A stretch of 64,000 nucleotides of DNA from Hyaloperonospora brassicae (GCA_947650285.1 CANTFL010000409.1:1-64000); one strand, 5' to 3'; counted from the first letter of the stretch, positions 48,387-62,035 are shown. A program made the numbers and translations. The notes: generated by a model from the sequence alone, not told the origin.

Positions 48387-49072
48387 GTCTTTGACTGGTC
48401 GCTCCTTTGCGATCGTTCTTGGACGCCCAAAGACGATGGAAAGCGTTTTGAACACTGGCCGTCCAAGAGGCGCATGGTGTATCTTCGGCCACTTCATTGG
48501 ATTGTACACAGAGATCAACTCGATACAGTAGGAAAGATGAAACAGTCGAACTGTATCTACGCATCTCTCTGAGCTCCATTGCTATGCTGAAGTGAAATCT
48601 GCGCCGCCGAGACACGTTCACCTTCTTGGCAGTGTCTGTTTACGTGTTTGTGTGTTTCTTCTATTCTTTGTGGCAGCGTCTTGCATGATGTACAATCGAC
48701 AGAATATGGTTCTAGCTGTAAGCGAGCACATTCCATTGCGGCAACAACGATGGTCTCAGACCAGGTGAAAACGAAAGTCGTTCTCCTCCGATGGAAGGTC
48801 TATTCGATTCAGTATCGCAAGCGACGTTTCAAATGTGAAACTATCGATTGATAAAGAACAAACATGTCGAAATGATGCATTTTTAGCTTGAGGTACAGTG
48901 TTCAGCTGTCCTGACACGTGCTGCTTCGAAGGTTATCCCACTTTCACTGAATACGTGTTGCAGGACAGCTGTAAATGTGCGGGTGTGGCCAGGAATGGTA
49001 GCAGTCAGTCGTTGAAGCTGGAAAGGATGCAGTTGCGGATGTGAAGCGAGTGTGGAGCATGCAATGAGGAGC

Positions 49073-49145
49073 GTCCCCGTGGCCCAATGGATAAGGCATC
49101 CGCCTACGAAGCGGGAGATTGCGGGTTCGAGTCCCGTCGGAGACT
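49073..49145 (+). tRNA. tRNA-Arg(ACG), copy 25
   Basis: Marks +127 A, +191 T, +224 T; J2; 759 bp. Confidence 0.87.
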
Positions 49146-49831
49146 GTCTTTGACTGGTCGCTCCTTTGCGATCGTTCTTGGACGCCCAAAGACGATGGAA
49201 AGCGTTTTGAACACTGGCCGTCCAAGAGGCGCATGGTGTATCTTCGGCCACTTCATTGGATTGTACACAGAGATCAACTCGATACAGTAGGAAAGATGAA
49301 ACAGTCGAACTGTATCTACGCATCTCTCTGAGCTCCATTGCTATGCTGAAGTGAAATCTGCGCCGCCGAGACACGTTCACCTTCTTGGCAGTGTCTGTTT
49401 ACGTGTTTGTGTGTTTCTTCTATTCTTTGTGGCAGCGTCTTGCATGATGTACAATCGACAGAATATGGTTCTAGCTGTAAGCGAGCACATTCCATTGCGG
49501 CAACAACGATGGTCTCAGACCAGGTGAAAACGAAAGTCGTTCTCCTCCGATGGAAGGTCTATTCGATTCAGTATCGCAAGCGACGTTTCAAATGTGAAAC
49601 TATCGATTGATAAAGAACAAACATGTCGAAATGATGCATTTTTAGCTTGAGGTACAGTGTTCAGCTGTCCTGACACGTGCTGCTTCGAAGGTTATCCCAC
49701 TTTCACTGAATACGTGTTGCAGGACAGCTGTAAATGTGCGGGTGTGGCCAGGAATGGTAGCAGTCAGTCGTTGAAGCTGGAAAGGATGCAGTTGCGGATG
49801 TGAAGCGAGTGTGGAGCATGCAATGAGGAGC

Positions 49832-49904
49832 GTCCCCGTGGCCCAATGGATAAGGCATCCGCCTACGAAGCGGGAGATTGCGGGTTCGAGTCCCGTCGGA
49901 GACT
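49832..49904 (+). tRNA. tRNA-Arg(ACG), copy 26
   Basis: Marks +127 A, +191 T, first +224 C; J2; 758 bp. Confidence 0.87.
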
Positions 49905-50589
49905 GTCTTTGACTGGTCGCTCCTTTGCGATCGTTCTTGGACGCCCAAAGACGATGGAAAGCGTTTTGAACACTGGCCGTCCAAGAGGCGCATGGTGTAT
50001 CTTCGGCCACTTCATTGGATTGTACACAGAGATCAACTCGATACAGTAGGAAAGACGAAACAGTCGAACTGTATCTACGCATCTCTCTGAGCTCCATTGC
50101 TATGCTGAAGTGAAATCTGCGCCGCCGAGACACGTTCACCTTCTTGGCAGTGTCTGTTTACGTGTTTGTGTGTTTCTTCTATTCTTTGTGGCAGCGTCTT
50201 GCATGATGTACAATCGACAGAATATGGTTCTAGCTGTAAGCGAGCACATTCCATTGCGGCAACAACGATGGTCTCAGACCAGGTGAAAACGAAAGTCGTT
50301 CTCCTCCGATGGAAGGTCTATTCGATTCAGTATCGCAAGCGACGTTTCAAATGTGAAACTATCGATTGATAAAGAACAAACATGTCGAAATGATGCATTT
50401 TTAGCTTGAGGTACGTGTTCAGCTGTCCTGACACGTGCTGCTTCGAAGGTTATCCCACTTTCACTGAATACGTGTTGCAGGACAGCTGTAAATGTGCGGG
50501 TGTGGCCAGGAATGGTAGCAGTCAGTCGTTGAAGCTGGAAAGGATGCAGTTGCGGATGTGAAGCGAGTGTGGAGCATGCAATGAGGAGC

Positions 50590-50662
50590 GTCCCCGTGGC
50601 CCAATGGATAAGGCATCCGCCTACGAAGCGGGAGATTGCGGGTTCGAGTCCCGTCGGAGACT
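50590..50662 (+). tRNA. tRNA-Arg(ACG), copy 27
   Basis: Marks +127 A, +191 T, +224 T; J2; 759 bp. Confidence 0.87.
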
Positions 50663-51348
50663 GTCTTTGACTGGTCGCTCCTTTGCGATCGTTCTTGGAC
50701 GCCCAAAGACGATGGAAAGCGTTTTGAACACTGGCCGTCCAAGAGGCGCATGGTGTATCTTCGGCCACTTCATTGGATTGTACACAGAGATCAACTCGAT
50801 ACAGTAGGAAAGATGAAACAGTCGAACTGTATCTACGCATCTCTCTGAGCTCCATTGCTATGCTGAAGTGAAATCTGCGCCGCCGAGACACGTTCACCTT
50901 CTTGGCAGTGTCTGTTTACGTGTTTGTGTGTTTCTTCTATTCTTTGTGGCAGCGTCTTGCATGATGTACAATCGACAGAATATGGTTCTAGCTGTAAGCG
51001 AGCACATTCCATTGCGGCAACAACGATGGTCTCAGACCAGGTGAAAACGAAAGTCGTTCTCCTCCGATGGAAGGTCTATTCGATTCAGTATCGCAAGCGA
51101 CGTTTCAAATGTGAAACTATCGATTGATAAAGAACAAACATGTCGAAATGATGCATTTTTAGCTTGAGGTACAGTGTTCAGCTGTCCTGACACGTGCTGC
51201 TTCGAAGGTTATCCCACTTTCACTGAATACGTGTTGCAGGACAGCTGTAAATGTGCGGGTGTGGCCAGGAATGGTAGCAGTCAGTCGTTGAAGCTGGAAA
51301 GGATGCAGTTGCGGATGTGAAGCGAGTGTGGAGCATGCAATGAGGAGC

Positions 51349-51421
51349 GTCCCCGTGGCCCAATGGATAAGGCATCCGCCTACGAAGCGGGAGATTGCGG
51401 GTTCGAGTCCCGTCGGAGACT
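51349..51421 (+). tRNA. tRNA-Arg(ACG), copy 28
   Basis: Marks +127 A, +191 T, +224 T; J2; 759 bp. Confidence 0.87.
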
Positions 51422-52107
51422 GTCTTTGACTGGTCGCTCCTTTGCGATCGTTCTTGGACGCCCAAAGACGATGGAAAGCGTTTTGAACACTGGCCGTCCA
51501 AGAGGCGCATGGTGTATCTTCGGCCACTTCATTGGATTGTACACAGAGATCAACTCGATACAGTAGGAAAGATGAAACAGTCGAACTGTATCTACGCATC
51601 TCTCTGAGCTCCATTGCTATGCTGAAGTGAAATCTGCGCCGCCGAGACACGTTCACCTTCTTGGCAGTGTCTGTTTACGTGTTTGTGTGTTTCTTCTATT
51701 CTTTGTGGCAGCGTCTTGCATGATGTACAATCGACAGAATATGGTTCTAGCTGTAAGCGAGCACATTCCATTGCGGCAACAACGATGGTCTCAGACCAGG
51801 TGAAAACGAAAGTCGTTCTCCTCCGATGGAAGGTCTATTCGATTCAGTATCGCAAGCGACGTTTCAAATGTGAAACTATCGATTGATAAAGAACAAACAT
51901 GTCGAAATGATGCATTTTTAGCTTGAGGTACAGTGTTCAGCTGTCCTGACACGTGCTGCTTCGAAGGTTATCCCACTTTCACTGAATACGTGTTGCAGGA
52001 CAGCTGTAAATGTGCGGGTGTGGCCAGGAATGGTAGCAGTCAGTCGTTGAAGCTGGAAAGGATGCAGTTGCGGATGTGAAGCGAGTGTGGAGCATGCAAT
52101 GAGGAGC

Positions 52108-52180
52108 GTCCCCGTGGCCCAATGGATAAGGCATCCGCCTACGAAGCGGGAGATTGCGGGTTCGAGTCCCGTCGGAGACT
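52108..52180 (+). tRNA. tRNA-Arg(ACG), copy 29
   Basis: Marks +127 A, +191 T, +224 T; J2; 759 bp. Confidence 0.87.
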
Positions 52181-52866
52181 GTCTTTGACTGGTCGCTCCT
52201 TTGCGATCGTTCTTGGACGCCCAAAGACGATGGAAAGCGTTTTGAACACTGGCCGTCCAAGAGGCGCATGGTGTATCTTCGGCCACTTCATTGGATTGTA
52301 CACAGAGATCAACTCGATACAGTAGGAAAGATGAAACAGTCGAACTGTATCTACGCATCTCTCTGAGCTCCATTGCTATGCTGAAGTGAAATCTGCGCCG
52401 CCGAGACACGTTCACCTTCTTGGCAGTGTCTGTTTACGTGTTTGTGTGTTTCTTCTATTCTTTGTGGCAGCGTCTTGCATGATGTACAATCGACAGAATA
52501 TGGTTCTAGCTGTAAGCGAGCACATTCCATTGCGGCAACAACGATGGTCTCAGACCAGGTGAAAACGAAAGTCGTTCTCCTCCGATGGAAGGTCTATTCG
52601 ATTCAGTATCGCAAGCGACGTTTCAAATGTGAAACTATCGATTGATAAAGAACAAACATGTCGAAATGATGCATTTTTAGCTTGAGGTACAGTGTTCAGC
52701 TGTCCTGACACGTGCTGCTTCGAAGGTTATCCCACTTTCACTGAATACGTGTTGCAGGACAGCTGTAAATGTGCGGGTGTGGCCAGGAATGGTAGCAGTC
52801 AGTCGTTGAAGCTGGAAAGGATGCAGTTGCGGATGTGAAGCGAGTGTGGAGCATGCAATGAGGAGC

Positions 52867-52939
52867 GTCCCCGTGGCCCAATGGATAAGGCATCCGCCTA
52901 CGAAGCGGGAGATTGCGGGTTCGAGTCCCGTCGGAGACT
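52867..52939 (+). tRNA. tRNA-Arg(ACG), copy 30
   Basis: Marks +127 A, +191 T, +224 C; J2; 759 bp. Confidence 0.87.
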
Positions 52940-53625
52940 GTCTTTGACTGGTCGCTCCTTTGCGATCGTTCTTGGACGCCCAAAGACGATGGAAAGCGTT
53001 TTGAACACTGGCCGTCCAAGAGGCGCATGGTGTATCTTCGGCCACTTCATTGGATTGTACACAGAGATCAACTCGATACAGTAGGAAAGACGAAACAGTC
53101 GAACTGTATCTACGCATCTCTCTGAGCTCCATTGCTATGCTGAAGTGAAATCTGCGCCGCCGAGACACGTTCACCTTCTTGGCAGTGTCTGTTTACGTGT
53201 TTGTGTGTTTCTTCTATTCTTTGTGGCAGCGTCTTGCATGATGTACAATCGACAGAATATGGTTCTAGCTGTAAGCGAGCACATTCCATTGCGGCAACAA
53301 CGATGGTCTCAGACCAGGTGAAAACGAAAGTCGTTCTCCTCCGATGGAAGGTCTATTCGATTCAGTATCGCAAGCGACGTTTCAAATGTGAAACTATCGA
53401 TTGATAAAGAACAAACATGTCGAAATGATGCATTTTTAGCTTGAGGTACAGTGTTCAGCTGTCCTGACACGTGCTGCTTCGAAGGTTATCCCACTTTCAC
53501 TGAATACGTGTTGCAGGACAGCTGTAAATGTGCGGGTGTGGCCAGGAATGGTAGCAGTCAGTCGTTGAAGCTGGAAAGGATGCAGTTGCGGATGTGAAGC
53601 GAGTGTGGAGCATGCAATGAGGAGC

Positions 53626-53698
53626 GTCCCCGTGGCCCAATGGATAAGGCATCCGCCTACGAAGCGGGAGATTGCGGGTTCGAGTCCCGTCGGAGACT
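53626..53698 (+). tRNA. tRNA-Arg(ACG), copy 31
   Basis: Marks +127 A, +191 T, +224 C; J2; 758 bp. Confidence 0.87.
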
Positions 53699-54383
53699 GT
53701 CTTTGACTGGTCGCTCCTTTGCGATCGTTCTTGGACGCCCAAAGACGATGGAAAGCGTTTTGAACACTGGCCGTCCAAGAGGCGCATGGTGTATCTTCGG
53801 CCACTTCATTGGATTGTACACAGAGATCAACTCGATACAGTAGGAAAGACGAAACAGTCGAACTGTATCTACGCATCTCTCTGAGCTCCATTGCTATGCT
53901 GAAGTGAAATCTGCGCCGCCGAGACACGTTCACCTTCTTGGCAGTGTCTGTTTACGTGTTTGTGTGTTTCTTCTATTCTTTGTGGCAGCGTCTTGCATGA
54001 TGTACAATCGACAGAATATGGTTCTAGCTGTAAGCGAGCACATTCCATTGCGGCAACAACGATGGTCTCAGACCAGGTGAAAACGAAAGTCGTTCTCCTC
54101 CGATGGAAGGTCTATTCGATTCAGTATCGCAAGCGACGTTTCAAATGTGAAACTATCGATTGATAAAGAACAAACATGTCGAAATGATGCATTTTTAGCT
54201 TGAGGTACGTGTTCAGCTGTCCTGACACGTGCTGCTTCGAAGGTTATCCCACTTTCACTGAATACGTGTTGCAGGACAGCTGTAAATGTGCGGGTGTGGC
54301 CAGGAATGGTAGCAGTCAGTCGTTGAAGCTGGAAAGGATGCAGTTGCGGATGTGAAGCGAGTGTGGAGCATGCAATGAGGAGC

Positions 54384-54456
54384 GTCCCCGTGGCCCAATG
54401 GATAAGGCATCCGCCTACGAAGCGGGAGATTGCGGGTTCGAGTCCCGTCGGAGACT
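54384..54456 (+). tRNA. tRNA-Arg(ACG), copy 32
   Basis: Marks +127 A, +191 T, +224 T; J2; 758 bp. Confidence 0.87.
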
Positions 54457-55141
54457 GTCTTTGACTGGTCGCTCCTTTGCGATCGTTCTTGGACGCCCAA
54501 AGACGATGGAAAGCGTTTTGAACACTGGCCGTCCAAGAGGCGCATGGTGTATCTTCGGCCACTTCATTGGATTGTACACAGAGATCAACTCGATACAGTA
54601 GGAAAGATGAAACAGTCGAACTGTATCTACGCATCTCTCTGAGCTCCATTGCTATGCTGAAGTGAAATCTGCGCCGCCGAGACACGTTCACCTTCTTGGC
54701 AGTGTCTGTTTACGTGTTTGTGTGTTTCTTCTATTCTTTGTGGCAGCGTCTTGCATGATGTACAATCGACAGAATATGGTTCTAGCTGTAAGCGAGCACA
54801 TTCCATTGCGGCAACAACGATGGTCTCAGACCAGGTGAAAACGAAAGTCGTTCTCCTCCGATGGAAGGTCTATTCGATTCAGTATCGCAAGCGACGTTTC
54901 AAATGTGAAACTATCGATTGATAAAGAACAAACATGTCGAAATGATGCATTTTTAGCTTGAGGTACAGGTTCAGCTGTCCTGACACGTGCTGCTTCGAAG
55001 GTTATCCCACTTTCACTGAATACGTGTTGCAGGACAGCTGTAAATGTGCGGGTGTGGCCAGGAATGGTAGCAGTCAGTCGTTGAAGCTGGAAAGGATGCA
55101 GTTGCGGATGTGAAGCGAGTGTGGAGCATGCAATGAGGAGC

Positions 55142-55214
55142 GTCCCCGTGGCCCAATGGATAAGGCATCCGCCTACGAAGCGGGAGATTGCGGGTTCGAG
55201 TCCCGTCGGAGACT
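55142..55214 (+). tRNA. tRNA-Arg(ACG), copy 33
   Basis: Marks +127 A, +191 T, +224 T; J2; 758 bp. Confidence 0.87.
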
Positions 55215-55899
55215 GTCTTTGACTGGTCGCTCCTTTGCGATCGTTCTTGGACGCCCAAAGACGATGGAAAGCGTTTTGAACACTGGCCGTCCAAGAGGCG
55301 CATGGTGTATCTTCGGCCACTTCATTGGATTGTACACAGAGATCAACTCGATACAGTAGGAAAGATGAAACAGTCGAACTGTATCTACGCATCTCTCTGA
55401 GCTCCATTGCTATGCTGAAGTGAAATCTGCGCCGCCGAGACACGTTCACCTTCTTGGCAGTGTCTGTTTACGTGTTTGTGTGTTTCTTCTATTCTTTGTG
55501 GCAGCGTCTTGCATGATGTACAATCGACAGAATATGGTTCTAGCTGTAAGCGAGCACATTCCATTGCGGCAACAACGATGGTCTCAGACCAGGTGAAAAC
55601 GAAAGTCGTTCTCCTCCGATGGAAGGTCTATTCGATTCAGTATCGCAAGCGACGTTTCAAATGTGAAACTATCGATTGATAAAGAACAAACATGTCGAAA
55701 TGATGCATTTTTAGCTTGAGGTACAGGTTCAGCTGTCCTGACACGTGCTGCTTCGAAGGTTATCCCACTTTCACTGAATACGTGTTGCAGGACAGCTGTA
55801 AATGTGCGGGTGTGGCCAGGAATGGTAGCAGTCAGTCGTTGAAGCTGGAAAGGATGCCGTTGCGGATGTGAAGCGAGTGTGGAGCATGCAATGAGGAGC

Positions 55900-55972
55900 G
55901 TCCCCGTGGCCCAATGGATAAGGCATCCGCCTACGAAGCGGGAGATTGCGGGTTCGAGTCCCGTCGGAGACT
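55900..55972 (+). tRNA. tRNA-Arg(ACG), copy 34
   Basis: Marks +127 A, +191 T, +224 C; J1 follows; 758 bp. Shares GGATGCCGTTG upstream of the tRNA with copy 40 only. Confidence 0.87.
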
Positions 55973-56657
55973 GTCTTTGACTGGTCGCTCCTTTGCGATC
56001 GTTCTTGGACGCCCAAAGACGATGGAAAGCGTTTTGAACACTGGCCGTCCAAGAGGCGCATGGTGTATCTTCGGCCACTTCATTGGATTGTACACAGAGA
56101 TCAACTCGATACAGTAGGAAAGACGAAACAGTCGAACTGTATCTACGCATCTCTCTGAGCTCCATTGCTATGCTGAAGTGAAATCTGCGCCGCCGAGACA
56201 CGTTCACCTTCTTGGCAGTGTCTGTTTACGTGTTTGTGTGTTTCTTCTATTCTTTGTGGCAGCGTCTTGCATGATGTACAATCGACAGAATATGGTTCTA
56301 GCTGTAAGCGAGCACATTCCATTGCGGCAACAACGATGGTCTCAGACCAGGTGAAAACGAAAGTCGTTCTCCTCCGATGGAAGGTCTATTCGATTCAGTA
56401 TCGCAAGCGACGTTTCAAATGTGAAACTATCGATTGCTACCTCACAAACATGTCGAAATGATGCATTTTTAGCTTGAGGTACAGGTTCAGCTGTCCTGAC
56501 ACGTGCTGCTTCGAAGGTTATCCCACTTTCACTGAATACGTGTTGCAGGACAGCTGTAAATGTGCGGGTGTGGCCAGGAATGGTAGCAGTCAGTCGTTGA
56601 AGCTGGAAAGGATGCAGTTGCGGATGTGAAGCGAGTGTGGAGCATGCAATGAGGAGC

Positions 56658-56730
56658 GTCCCCGTGGCCCAATGGATAAGGCATCCGCCTACGAAGCGGG
56701 AGATTGCGGGTTCGAGTCCCGTCGGAGACT
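56658..56730 (+). tRNA. tRNA-Arg(ACG), copy 35
   Basis: Marks +127 C (isolated among A-type copies), +191 T, +224 C; J2; 759 bp. Confidence 0.87.
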
Positions 56731-57416
56731 GTCTTTGACTGGTCGCTCCTTTGCGATCGTTCTTGGACGCCCAAAGACGATGGACAGCGTTTTGAACACT
56801 GGCCGTCCAAGAGGCGCATGGTGTATCTTCGGCCACTTCATTGGATTGTACACAGAGATCAACTCGATACAGTAGGAAAGACGAAACAGTCGAACTGTAT
56901 CTACGCATCTCTCTGAGCTCCATTGCTATGCTGAAGTGAAATCTGCGCCGCCGAGACACGTTCACCTTCTTGGCAGTGTCTGTTTACGTGTTTGTGTGTT
57001 TCTTCTATTCTTTGTGGCAGCGTCTTGCATGATGTACAATCGACAGAATATGGTTCTAGCTGTAAGCGAGCACATTCCATTGCGGCAACAACGATGGTCT
57101 CAGACCAGGTGAAAACGAAAGTCGTTCTCCTCCGATGGAAGGTCTATTCGATTCAGTATCGCAAGCGACGTTTCAAATGTGAAACTATCGATTGATAAAG
57201 AACAAACATGTCGAAATGATGCATTTTTAGCTTGAGGTACAGTGTTCAGCTGTCCTGACACGTGCTGCTTCGAAGGTTATCCCACTTTCACTGAATACGT
57301 GTTGCAGGACAGCTGTAAATGTGCGGGTGTGGCCAGGAATGGTAGCAGTCAGTCGTTGAAGCTGGAAAGGATGCAGTTGCGGATGTGAAGCGAGTGTGGA
57401 GCATGCAATGAGGAGC

Positions 57417-57489
57417 GTCCCCGTGGCCCAATGGATAAGGCATCCGCCTACGAAGCGGGAGATTGCGGGTTCGAGTCCCGTCGGAGACT
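57417..57489 (+). tRNA. tRNA-Arg(ACG), copy 36
   Basis: Marks +127 A, +191 T, +224 C; J3 follows, the second of two; 757 bp. Confidence 0.87.
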
Positions 57490-58173
57490 GTCTTTGACTG
57501 GTCGCTCCTTTGCGATCGTTCTTGGACGCCCAAAGACGATGGAAAGCGTTTTGAACACTGGCCGTCCAAGAGGCGCATGGTGTATCTTCGGCCACTTCAT
57601 TGGATTGTACACAGAGATCAACTCGATACAGTAGGAAAGACGAAACAGTCGAACTGTATCTACGCATCTCTCTGAGCTCCATTGCTATGCTGAAGTGAAA
57701 TCTGCGCCGCCGAGACACGTTCACCTTCTTGGCAGTGTCTGTTTACGTGTTTGTGTGTTTCTTCTATTCTTTGTGGCAGCGTCTTGCATGATGTACAATC
57801 GACAGAATATGGTTCTAGCTGTAAGCGAGCACATTCCATTGCGGCAACAACGATGGTCTCAGACCAGGTGAAAACGAAAGTCGTTCTCCTCCGATGGAAG
57901 GTCTATTCGATTCAGTATCGCAAGCGACGTTTCAAATGTGAAACTATCGATTGCTACCGCACAAACATGTCGAAATGATGCATTTTAGCTTGAGGTACGT
58001 GTTCAGCTGTCCTGACACGTGCTGCCTCGAAGGTTATCCCACTTTCACTGAATACGTGTTGCAGGACAGCTGTAAATGTGCGGGTGTGGCCAGGAATGGT
58101 AGCAGTCAGTCGTTGAAGCTGGAAAGGATGCAGTTGCGGATGTGAAGCGAGTGTGGAGCATGCAATGAGGAGC

Positions 58174-58246
58174 GTCCCCGTGGCCCAATGGATAAGGCAT
58201 CCGCCTACGAAGCGGGAGATTGCGGGTTCGAGTCCCGTCGGAGACT
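58174..58246 (+). tRNA. tRNA-Arg(ACG), copy 37
   Basis: Marks +127 A, +191 T, +224 C; J1; 759 bp. Confidence 0.87.
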
Positions 58247-58932
58247 GTCTTTGACTGGTCGCTCCTTTGCGATCGTTCTTGGACGCCCAAAGACGATGGA
58301 AAGCGTTTTGAACACTGGCCGTCCAAGAGGCGCATGGTGTATCTTCGGCCACTTCATTGGATTGTACACAGAGATCAACTCGATACAGTAGGAAAGACGA
58401 AACAGTCGAACTGTATCTACGCATCTCTCTGAGCTCCATTGCTATGCTGAAGTGAAATCTGCGCCGCCGAGACACGTTCACCTTCTTGGCAGTGTCTGTT
58501 TACGTGTTTGTGTGTTTCTTCTATTCTTTGTGGCAGCGTCTTGCATGATGTACAATCGACAGAATGCTGGTTCTAGCTGTAAGCGAGCACATTCCATTGC
58601 GGCAACAACGATGGTCTCAGATCAGGTGAAAACGAAAGTCGTTCTCCTCCGATGGAAGGTCTATTCGATTCAGTATCGCAAGCGACGTTTCGAATGTGAA
58701 ACCTATCGATTGCTACCTCACAAACATGTCGAAATGATGCATTTTAGCTTGAGGTACGTGTTCAGCTGTCCTGACACGTGCTGCTTCGAAGGTTATCCCA
58801 CTTTCACTGAATACGTGTTGCAGGACAGCTGTAAATGTGCGGGTGTGGCCAGGAATGGTAGCAGTCAGTCGTTGAAGCTGGAAAGGATGCAGTTGCGGAT
58901 GTGAAGCGAGTGTGGAGCATGCAATGAGGAGC

Positions 58933-59005
58933 GTCCCCGTGGCCCAATGGATAAGGCATCCGCCTACGAAGCGGGAGATTGCGGGTTCGAGTCCCGTCGG
59001 AGACT
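58933..59005 (+). tRNA. tRNA-Arg(ACG), copy 38
   Basis: Marks +127 A, +191 T, +224 C; J1; 758 bp. Confidence 0.87.
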
Positions 59006-59690
59006 GTCTTTGACTGGTCGCTCCTTTGCGATCGTTCTTGGACGCCCAAAGACGATGGAAAGCGTTTTGAACACTGGCCGTCCAAGAGGCGCATGGTGTA
59101 TCTTCGGCCACTTCATTGGATTGTACACAGAGATCAACTCGATACAGTAGGAAAGACGAAACAGTCGAACTGTATCTACGCATCTCTCTGAGCTCCATTG
59201 CTATGCTGAAGTGAAATCTGCGCCGCCGAGACACGTTCACCTTCTTGGCAGTGTCTGTTTACGTGTTTGTGTGTTTCTTCTATTCTTTGTGGCAGCGTCT
59301 TGCATGATGTACAATCGACAGAAGCTGGTTCTAGCTGTAAGCGAGCACATTCCATTGCGGCAACAACGATGGTCTCAGACCAGGTGAAAACGAAAGTCGT
59401 TCTCCTCCGATGGAAGGTCTATTCGATTCAGTATCGCAAGCGACGTTTCAAATGTGAAACCTATCGATTGCTACCTCACAAACATGTCGAAATGATGCAT
59501 TTTAGCTTGAGGTACGTGTTCAGCTGTCCTGACACGTGCTGCTTCGAAGGTTATCCCACTTTCACTGAATACGTGTTGCAGGACAGCTGTAAATGTGCGG
59601 GTGTGGCCAGGAATGGTAGCAGTCAGTCGTTGAAGCTGGAAAGGATGCAGTTGCGGATGTGAAGCGAGTGTGGAGCATGCAATGAGGAGC

Positions 59691-59763
59691 GTCCCCGTGG
59701 CCCAATGGATAAGGCATCCGCCTACGAAGCGGGAGATTGCGGGTTCGAGTCCCGTCGGAGACT
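59691..59763 (+). tRNA. tRNA-Arg(ACG), copy 39
   Basis: Marks +127 A, +191 T, +224 C; J1; 758 bp. Confidence 0.87.
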
Positions 59764-60448
59764 GTCTTTGACTGGTCGCTCCTTTGCGATCGTTCTTGGA
59801 CGCCCAAAGACGATGGAAAGCGTTTTGAACACTGGCCGTCCAAGAGGCGCATGGTGTATCTTCGGCCACTTCATTGGATTGTACACAGAGATCAACTCGA
59901 TACAGTAGGAAAGACGAAACAGTCGAACTGTATCTACGCATCTCTCTGAGCTCCATTGCTATGCTGAAGTGAAATCTGCGCCGCCGAGACACGTTCACCT
60001 TCTTGGCAGTGTCTGTTTACGTGTTTGTGTGTTTCTTCTATTCTTTGTGGCAGCGTCTTGCATGATGTACAATCGACAGAATATGGTTCTAGCTGTAAGC
60101 GAGCACATTCCATTGCGGCAACAACGATGGTCTCAGACCAGGTGAAAACGAAAGTCGTTCTCCTCCGATGGAAGGTCTATTCGATTCAGTATCGCAAGCG
60201 ACGTTTCAAATGTGAAACCTATCGATTGCTACCTCACAAACATGTCGAAATGATGCATTTTAGCTTGAGGTACGTGTTCAGCTGTCCTGACACGTGCTGC
60301 TTCGAAGGTTATCCCACTTTCACTGAATACGTGTTGCAGGACAGCTGTAAATGTGCGGGTGTGGCCAGGAATGGTAGCAGTCAGTCGTTGAAGCTGGAAA
60401 GGATGCCGTTGCGGATGTGAAGCGAGTGTGGAGCATGCAATGAGGAGC

Positions 60449-60521
60449 GTCCCCGTGGCCCAATGGATAAGGCATCCGCCTACGAAGCGGGAGATTGCGG
60501 GTTCGAGTCCCGTCGGAGACT
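60449..60521 (+). tRNA. tRNA-Arg(ACG), copy 40
   Basis: Marks +127 C, +191 T, +224 C; J2; 757 bp. Shares GGATGCCGTTG upstream with copy 34. Confidence 0.87.
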
Positions 60522-61205
60522 GTCTTTGACTGGTCGCTCCTTTGCGATCGTTCTTGGACGCCCAAAGACGATGGACAGCGTTTTGAACACTGGCCGTCCA
60601 AGAGGCGCATGGTGTATCTTCGGCCACTTCATTGGATTGTACACAGAGATCAACTCGATACAGTAGGAAAGACGAAACAGTCGAACTGTATCTACGCATC
60701 TCTCTGAGCTCCATTGCTATGCTGAAGTGAAATCTGCGCCGCCGAGACACGTTCACCTTCTTGGCAGTGTCTGTTTACGTGTTTGTGTGTTTCTTCTATT
60801 CTTTGTGGCAGCGTCTTGCATGATGTACAATCGACAGAATATGGTTCTAGCTGTAAGCGAGCACATTCCATTGCGGCAACAACGATGGTCTCAGACCAGG
60901 TGAAAACGAAAGTCGTTCTCCTCCGATGGAAGGTCTATTCGATTCAGTATCGCAAGCGACGTTTCAAATGTGAAACTATCGATTGATAAAGAACAAACAT
61001 GTCGAAATGATGCATTTTAGCTTGAGGTACGTGTTTAGCTGTCCTGACACGTGCTGCTTCGAAGGTTATCCCACTTTCACTGAATACGTGTCGCAGGACA
61101 GCTGTAAATGTGCGGGTGTGGCCAGGAATGGTAGCAGTCAGTCGTTGAAGCTAGAAAGGATGCAGTTGCGGATGTGAAGCGAGTGTGGAGCATGCAATGA
61201 GGAGC

Positions 61206-61278
61206 GTCCCCGTGGCCCAATGGATAAGGCATCCGCCTACGAAGCGGGAGATTGCGGGTTCGAGTCCCGTCGGAGACT
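61206..61278 (+). tRNA. tRNA-Arg(ACG), copy 41
   Basis: Marks +127 A, +191 T, +224 C; J1; 757 bp. The following spacer starts to show right-end variants (ACGTTAATCTTC, GATGTTAG). Confidence 0.87.
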
Positions 61279-61962
61279 GTCTTTGACTGGTCGCTCCTTT
61301 GCGATCGTTCTTGGACGCCCAAAGACGATGGAAAGCGTTTTGAACACTGGCCGTCCAAGAGGCGCATGGTGTATCTTCGGCCACTTCATTGGATTGTACA
61401 CAGAGATCAACTCGATACAGTAGGAAAGACGAAACAGTCGAACTGTATCTACGCATCTCTCTGAGCTCCATTGCTATGCTGAAGTGAAATCTGCGCCGCC
61501 GAGACACGTTAATCTTCTTGGCAGTGTCTGTTTACGTGTTTATGTGTTTCTTCTATTCTTTGTGGCAGCGTCTTGCATGATGTACAATCGACAGATGTTA
61601 GTTCTAGCTGTAAGCGACCACATTCCATTGCGGCAACAACGATGGTCTCAGACCAGGTGAAAACGAAAGTCGTTCTCCTCCGATGGAAGGTCTATTCGAT
61701 TCAGTATCGAAAGCGACGTTTCGAATGTGAAACTATCGATTGCTACCTCACAAACATGTCGAAATGATGAATTTTAGCTTGAGGTACGTGTTCAGCAGTC
61801 CTGACACGTGCTGCTTCGAAGGTTATCCCACTTTCACTGAATACGTGTTGCAGGACAGCTGTAAATGTGCGGGTGTGGCCAGGAATGGTAGCAGTCAGTC
61901 GTTGAAGTTGGAAAGGATGCAGTTGCGGATGTGAAGCGAGTGTGGAGCATGCAATGAGGAGC

Positions 61963-62035
61963 GTCCCCGTGGCCCAATGGATAAGGCATCCGCCTACGAA
62001 GCGGGAGATTGCGGGTTCGAGTCCCGTCGGAGACT
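61963..62035 (+). tRNA. tRNA-Arg(ACG), copy 42
   Basis: Marks +127 C, +191 T, +224 C; J1; 757 bp. Has CGTCTAAGA in the 3' inverted repeat, as in copy 1. Confidence 0.87.
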
